From Corynebacterium ammoniagenes DSM 20306 (GTDB lineage Bacteria > Actinomycetota > Actinomycetes > Mycobacteriales > Mycobacteriaceae): 64,000 nucleotides of DNA. The position numbers and the translations under genes are program-made. The stretch lies in the NCBI RefSeq assembly GCF_001941425.1, contig NZ_CP009244.1, forward strand, positions 62,001-126,000, in the 5' to 3' direction. The first letter of the stretch is position 1. Every line of letters begins with the position of its first letter. The notes beneath the pieces are model-generated. The model made no database searches and was not told the origin of the DNA. It worked only from the letters and a program-made list of their open reading frames with translations. Shown in pieces: positions 60,211 through 64,000 of the stretch.

Positions 60211-61143
60211 ATGACCCGAATCAAACGCACCCTCACTGTTGCAGCAGCGGCACTAAGCAGCGCCCTGGTGCTTTCCGCCTGCGGTAGCAACAGCAGCCCT
60301 TTGGAAGAAGAGGGCGCTGACACCGACAATAGCCAGGCCAGTGAGGAAGCTATTGTCATTGGCTCCCAGGATTACTACTCCAATGAAATCATCGCGGAAG
60401 CCTACGCCCAGGCTCTAGAAAACGCAGGCTATGAGGTTGACCGCCAGTTCCGCATCGGCCAGCGCGAGGCGTACCTACCTGAGATCGAAGCCGGCGATAT
60501 TGACCTCTTCCCGGAATACTCCGGGCCGGTATTGCAGTACTGGGAGCCAGACACCGAAGCACGCTTGCCTGACGATGTCTACGCGGAACTCGAAGAAGCC
60601 GCCCCAGACGGGCTCAACGTCCTTGAACAATCACCGGCAACGGACCAAGACTCTTATGTGGTTACCCAGGAGTTCGCCGATGAGTGGGACTTAGAAACCG
60701 TCGAAGACCTCGATAAAGTTACAGAGCCGTTGACTTTGGGCGCGAACTCGGAGGCCGAATCACGCCCGAACGGCCCCGAGGGGCTGGCGGAAACCTACGG
60801 CATTGAAGTGGGATTTTCCCCGATTGAAGATAGCGGCGGACCGCTGACCGTCAAGGCATTGCAAGATGGCGATGTCCAAATGGCGATCATCTACACGGCA
60901 GATCCTTCGATTGAGGCCAATGATTTGGTATCGCTCGAAGACACCAAGGGTCTGTTCTTATCGTCCAATGTGGTGCCTTTGGCCAGCGACAAAGTCGATG
61001 AAGAAGCAGCACAGATTATCAATGATGTCTCTGCTGCGATGAGCCCCGACGACCTCATCTCCCTCAACAACCGAAGCGTCACCGACCAGTTGCCCGCCGC
61101 AGAAATTGCCAAGGACTGGCTGGAAGAAAAGGGCTTGATCTAA
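60211..61143 (+). CDS. Osmoprotectant-type substrate-binding lipoprotein
   Basis: 310 residues. Lipobox ALVLSACGSN anchors it outside. The OpuAC/OsmF fold: IVIGSQDYYSNEIIAEAYAQ, EIEAGDIDLFPEYSGPVLQY, QDGDVQMAIIYTADPSIEAN. The substrate is a quaternary amine (glycine betaine, choline, carnitine) or ergothioneine; residues of the aromatic cage cannot be assigned by eye. Follows the permeases by 20 bp. Confidence 0.9.
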   Translation: MTRIKRTLTVAAAALSSALVLSACGSNSSPLEEEGADTDNSQASEEAIVIGSQDYYSNEIIAEAYAQALENAGYEVDRQFRIGQREAYLPEIEAGDIDLFPEYSGPVLQYWEPDTEARLPDDVYAELEEAAPDGLNVLEQSPATDQDSYVVTQEFADEWDLETVEDLDKVTEPLTLGANSEAESRPNGPEGLAETYGIEVGFSPIEDSGGPLTVKALQDGDVQMAIIYTADPSIEANDLVSLEDTKGLFLSSNVVPLASDKVDEEAAQIINDVSAAMSPDDLISLNNRSVTDQLPAAEIAKDWLEEKGLI

Positions 61144-61643
61144 AAGCGCTTGACCAGTACGAAGTGCCCCTCGCGCTCACTGACCAGTTCAAACCCTAAG
61201 TGGAGGTACAGCCGGTGGGCGCGTTCATTTTCTGCCGCCACCGACAGTGAAATACCTGGGGCACCCATCTGACGGGCAAGTTCCGTTGCGGCTTCCAACA
61301 AGGCAGTACCGATTCCCTCACCCTGAAAACGGTTTTCTACCGCCAAAGCGAGCTCTGGGATACCTTCCTCGACGTGCCCAAAGCCGTGGAATTCATCGGT
61401 GCCCCAGTTCAACCACACGCCACCGGCAGGAATCCGGCCGCGCCAGGCGATGAATCCGCCCTTATCTTCCGACCAGTTTTCCAGATAATAAATCCAGTCG
61501 CGTTCGAATTCGGCGGATACCTCTCCGAATTCATCACCGAAGGTATCGGTGAGCAGGTTCAAACGCGACAGATACGTGCGGTCAGATTCAGTTGCGACGA
61601 CCAGTACCAAGTCGCTTTTTGGAGTGGAATTCATGCGTACCAT
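61140..61643 (-). CDS. GNAT-family N-acetyltransferase
   Basis: 167 residues. Acetyl-CoA loop RFQGEGIGTALLEAATELAR and ISLSVAAENERAHRLYLHLG, ending VLVKRF. Substrate unknown. Start ATG 61643 (MVRMNST): minus-strand TTGTTA and TATATC lie 16 bp apart with the -10 box 8 bp before the ATG, suggesting a leaderless mRNA; ATG 61634 is the alternative. Stop overlaps that of the binding protein, convergent. Confidence 0.85.
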   Translation of the reverse strand: MVRMNSTPKSDLVLVVATESDRTYLSRLNLLTDTFGDEFGEVSAEFERDWIYYLENWSEDKGGFIAWRGRIPAGGVWLNWGTDEFHGFGHVEEGIPELALAVENRFQGEGIGTALLEAATELARQMGAPGISLSVAAENERAHRLYLHLGFELVSEREGHFVLVKRF

Positions 61644-61690
61644 TTTAACGCGATATACAGTGGAACCCAGCTTTAACAAGGGGAGGGCTC

Positions 61691-62116
61691 ATGGGTAAAG
61701 CTTTCAGTACATTTATGGCATTAGTTGCGGTTTACGTGTGGGCGCTGCCGATGGGGGACTTTATTAAAGGCAGCTCTGACAGTGGAGCAGCACGGTTCCT
61801 GGTCTACATGGCGGGACTCATGTTCCTTTTCGCGGTCACCGATTTCCTGCATGCCATCTACGTGGATGTATATCGCACAAGTGCCGGACGGTTCACAGTA
61901 CTCGTCGGTTTTGCTGCTCTTGGACTCGTCATCGGTGCCGTTGGTGTGTTTGTTCTGCCATTTGAATGGAACCCGTTTTGGGTTTCCATTCTTGGCATTT
62001 TGGTATTTGTGGTGGTTGAGATAGTCACTAGCGCGTACCGTGTTCCCACTGGGCATACGAGCGAGCGTAGTGCCCACCAAGCGCAATCAAGGATTCGTGG
62101 TCGCCGTCTTCGATGA
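61691..62116 (+). CDS. Small membrane protein, unknown function
   Basis: 141 residues with four helices (STFMALVAVYVWALPMGDFI, FLVYMAGLMFLFAVTDFLHA, VLVGFAALGLVIGAVGVFVL, FWVSILGILVFVVVEIVTSA) and a basic tail. GGGGAGG precedes the ATG. The last 89 bp overlap the 3' end of the ABC exporter gene on the other strand, so the tail may be a read-on extension. Not recognised. Confidence 0.6.
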   Translation: MGKAFSTFMALVAVYVWALPMGDFIKGSSDSGAARFLVYMAGLMFLFAVTDFLHAIYVDVYRTSAGRFTVLVGFAALGLVIGAVGVFVLPFEWNPFWVSILGILVFVVVEIVTSAYRVPTGHTSERSAHQAQSRIRGRRLR

Positions 62117-63854
62117 TCTCCCCGGCTTCCATCACCAGAATCCGGTCGGCTTCGCGGGCCTGATCTAAACGGTGCGCCACCACCAACGTCGTGCGGCCGC
62201 GGGCTACCGCACGAGCCGCGGACTCCAGCGCTTCCGCGTGTTCACTGCCGGCCTCCGATGTTGCTTCATCCATGATCAATACCGGCGGCTGACGCAAAAA
62301 CATCCGCGCCAGCGAAAGCTGTTGTGCCACCTCCGCGCCGACGTCGGGGTTGCCAGCACCGATTTCAGTATTTAACCCCTTCGGCAGCCAACGATCCCAC
62401 GCTGGGGTGCCGTGGCGCAGACCAACGGTAGCAAGCGCGGTCAGTAGCTCATTATCGTTGGCATCGGGTTTGGCTAGCAGCAGGTCATTGCGCACGGTGC
62501 CTGAAAATAGGTGCACATCTTGGGTAATCAACGCAACATGCTGGCTAATCCACACATTAGGCACCGTTGCGGTATCGGTCCCATCAACAATAATCTTGCC
62601 GGCGGTGGGATACTGCAAACCCGCGACCAAAGCCGCCAACGTAGATTTACCAGCACCAGAAGTACCGACCAGCGCGGTGGTGGTGCCGGCTTTTAAGGTC
62701 ACGGAGACATCGGAAAGCACGTGCGCGCCGCCGGGGTAGGCGTAGCTTAGCTTGTCGATGACCACCGATGGCTGCGATGCCACCGCCGGCAGGTTGGCAC
62801 TGGTGGAGATGTCATCATCGGCGATTTTGCCCAATGCCACCGCGCGGCCTAAGGCGGTGAGCGCATGCTGGATATCGCCGGCGGAAAAGAGCAAGGTAAA
62901 CACGTGCATTTCCAGCCGCATGACCAATAACACGGCAGCGGCTGCTTCACCGACGCTGAGCCAGTCCGCGGCAACCATCGGCATGGAGATGACCAACGAA
63001 CCCAGCAGCAAGAACCCGAACGCAATGCTGCCTTGGCCCATGATGCGGTTAAATAGCGGAATCCTATCGCCCCAGGATTGCACCGTTTCCCACGAGACAT
63101 AATCCATGCGGCGGTGTGCCCAGCGCATAAGACGAAATTGCCGCAAGGTTTCCAGCGCGCGAATGCTATCGAGTAAGACATTATTGCGCTTGGCCTCGAC
63201 CGCAGAGACCACGTTGGTGACCACGGGAACATCCCGAATGACCTGTTTAATCCACGGCCACATGATCACACCCGTGGCCAGCATGACCAGCAAATAGGCC
63301 GGGTGCATTAACACCAAGGTCACGGCGGTGACGGGGATAAAGACCAAGGTCACAATGAGCCGGTCACCGGTGTGGCTGATGGTGGAGACCGTGGTGTCAA
63401 TATCCTTGGATAACCGGGTGATCACATTGCCGGTACCTAATTCCAAAATCCGTGGCACGGGCGCGCGCATGACGGCATCGAGAGCTGTTTTGCGCAGGTC
63501 GATGCTCAAACGCCGTGTCGCAGTATTGATGAGAAAAAGATTGAGCGCGCGCCCGACGGTTTCTACAACTAGCGCGATGGCGAAGATGATCATCGCTAAG
63601 CTCACGGCATCTCGGCCGGAACCTAAAAAGGCGGAAGTGCCACCGGAGATGAGATCCACGATGGAGCCAATGACCGTGGCGCCAATATTCATGGCCACCG
63701 CCGCGATGACAATGGAGATGAGCGTGAAAATAACCTGATACCGCTTCGGCGCGGACGGCAACGAGGTGATAAAACCCCAGATGTCTTTGGCGCTGGCCGG
63801 GGCCAGCGCATCGGCTTGGCGGATGACTGGCTTGGATTGTGCAGGTTTCGTCAT
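62028..63854 (-). CDS. ABC exporter, fused membrane and ATPase domains
   Basis: 608 residues. Six-helix domain (first 330 residues), then Walker A GTSGAGKST, Q-loop ITQDVHLFSGTV, Walker B VLIMDEATSEAGSEHAE and H-loop VVAHRLDQ. The signature is degenerate: VGAEVAQQLSLAR instead of LSGGQ. One of a heterodimeric pair: its start overlaps the stop of a second ABC gene (ATGA). Such a split of canonical and degenerate sites is typical of heterodimers; drug, lipid or siderophore export cannot be told apart. Confidence 0.9.
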   Translation of the reverse strand: MTKPAQSKPVIRQADALAPASAKDIWGFITSLPSAPKRYQVIFTLISIVIAAVAMNIGATVIGSIVDLISGGTSAFLGSGRDAVSLAMIIFAIALVVETVGRALNLFLINTATRRLSIDLRKTALDAVMRAPVPRILELGTGNVITRLSKDIDTTVSTISHTGDRLIVTLVFIPVTAVTLVLMHPAYLLVMLATGVIMWPWIKQVIRDVPVVTNVVSAVEAKRNNVLLDSIRALETLRQFRLMRWAHRRMDYVSWETVQSWGDRIPLFNRIMGQGSIAFGFLLLGSLVISMPMVAADWLSVGEAAAAVLLVMRLEMHVFTLLFSAGDIQHALTALGRAVALGKIADDDISTSANLPAVASQPSVVIDKLSYAYPGGAHVLSDVSVTLKAGTTTALVGTSGAGKSTLAALVAGLQYPTAGKIIVDGTDTATVPNVWISQHVALITQDVHLFSGTVRNDLLLAKPDANDNELLTALATVGLRHGTPAWDRWLPKGLNTEIGAGNPDVGAEVAQQLSLARMFLRQPPVLIMDEATSEAGSEHAEALESAARAVARGRTTLVVAHRLDQAREADRILVMEAGEIIEDGDHESLIALGGHYARSYAQWEHGTR

Positions 63855-64000
63855 CGGACGACCACCTCATCGGCAACTGCAGCCCAGGACGGGGAAGAAG
63901 AGATCACCACGGTCATGCGGTGACCACGCAGGTCAGCCACGCGCCGGGCTACAGTGGCCAACGTGATGGAATCTAAGCCCGTGGTCGGTTCATCAAGGAC
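63851..64000 (-). CDS. ABC transporter ATPase, C-terminal end only
   Basis: Partial at the window edge. VLDEPTTGLDSITLATVARR is Walker B and D-loop, then DLRGHRMTVVISSSPSWAAV; the H-loop His is replaced by Ser in VVISSS. It overlaps the next exporter gene by 4 bp, making a heterodimer pair likely. Confidence 0.8.
   Translation of the reverse strand, partial: VLDEPTTGLDSITLATVARRVADLRGHRMTVVISSSPSWAAVADEVVVR

Overview
The window looks like a Corynebacterium chromosome (or a closely related actinobacterium). Evidence: a cydABDC operon with actinobacterial-type proteins, a DUF222/HNH endonuclease, ArsR and CmtR regulators whose cysteine spacing matches those described in C. glutamicum and Mycobacterium, several probable leaderless starts, and TPP-riboswitch thi genes. 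No rRNA, tRNA or CRISPR array was seen. Base composition was judged by eye: about 1-41 kb is very GC-rich, with a low-GC patch at about 13.7-14.7 kb, and about 41-64 kb is clearly less GC-rich. The first 41 kb therefore reads as a laterally built metal-resistance and redox island joined to resident chromosome.

Layout of the island. 1-4.6 kb: two-component system, CopZ-like chaperone and CPH-type copper ATPase behind a palindromic operator. 4.6-5.9 kb: remains of a sugar-phosphate operon (phosphoketolase, beta-phosphoglucomutase-like HAD, class I aldolase), all broken. 5.9-6.6 kb: a displaced copy of cadD. 6.8-9.8 kb: arsenic module (ArsO-like monooxygenase, ArsR, divergent Acr3 and ArsC). 9.9-11.3 kb: ArsR, DUF318/ArsP-type permease and a Cys-Cys microprotein. 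11.5-14.6 kb: plasmid-like debris (truncated resolvase, cadD-cmtR, plasmid Rep C-terminus, a low-GC hypothetical). 14.7-16.7 kb: merR/merA. 16.9-18.8 kb: an IS5-type remnant, scrambled M23 peptidase pieces and multicopper oxidase debris. 18.8-25.2 kb: SHOCT protein, two SPC-type P1B-4 metal ATPases (one with cmtR) and a frameshifted SURF1 gene. 25.3-29.5 kb: CopC, a CopD-CtaG fusion and an M23 peptidase. 29.6-37.7 kb: ArsR-type regulator, DsbA-like oxidase, VKOR and cydABDC. 38.1-41.4 kb: a chimeric pseudogene, a second VKOR copy, truncated VIT1, DUF2188 and a resolvase cut by an IS6-type remnant.

The resident part (about 41.4-64 kb) starts with gene ends (APC permease, TetR). It continues with an aldo/keto reductase, a second copper locus (YdhK lipoprotein, CopB ATPase, divergent CueP), threonine aldolase, the thiamine salvage cluster (thiM-thiE and thiD-tenA-tenA, each led by a TPP riboswitch), a cation/proton antiporter, HNH endonuclease, pirin, a CPBP protease with its regulator, an osmoprotectant-type ABC importer, a GNAT acetyltransferase and an ABC exporter pair that runs off the right edge.

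Working together, the island handles Cu, As, Hg, Cd/Pb/Zn and probably Co. It couples envelope copper handling to disulfide formation (DsbA plus VKOR) and a bd-type oxidase, which is a plausible response to metals that damage thiols and haem-copper oxidases. The most unusual features are the CsoR/CstR-like operators shared by three loci without a matching regulator in view, the recombination chimeras around VKOR, and the ArsR-DsbA-VKOR-cydABDC cluster.
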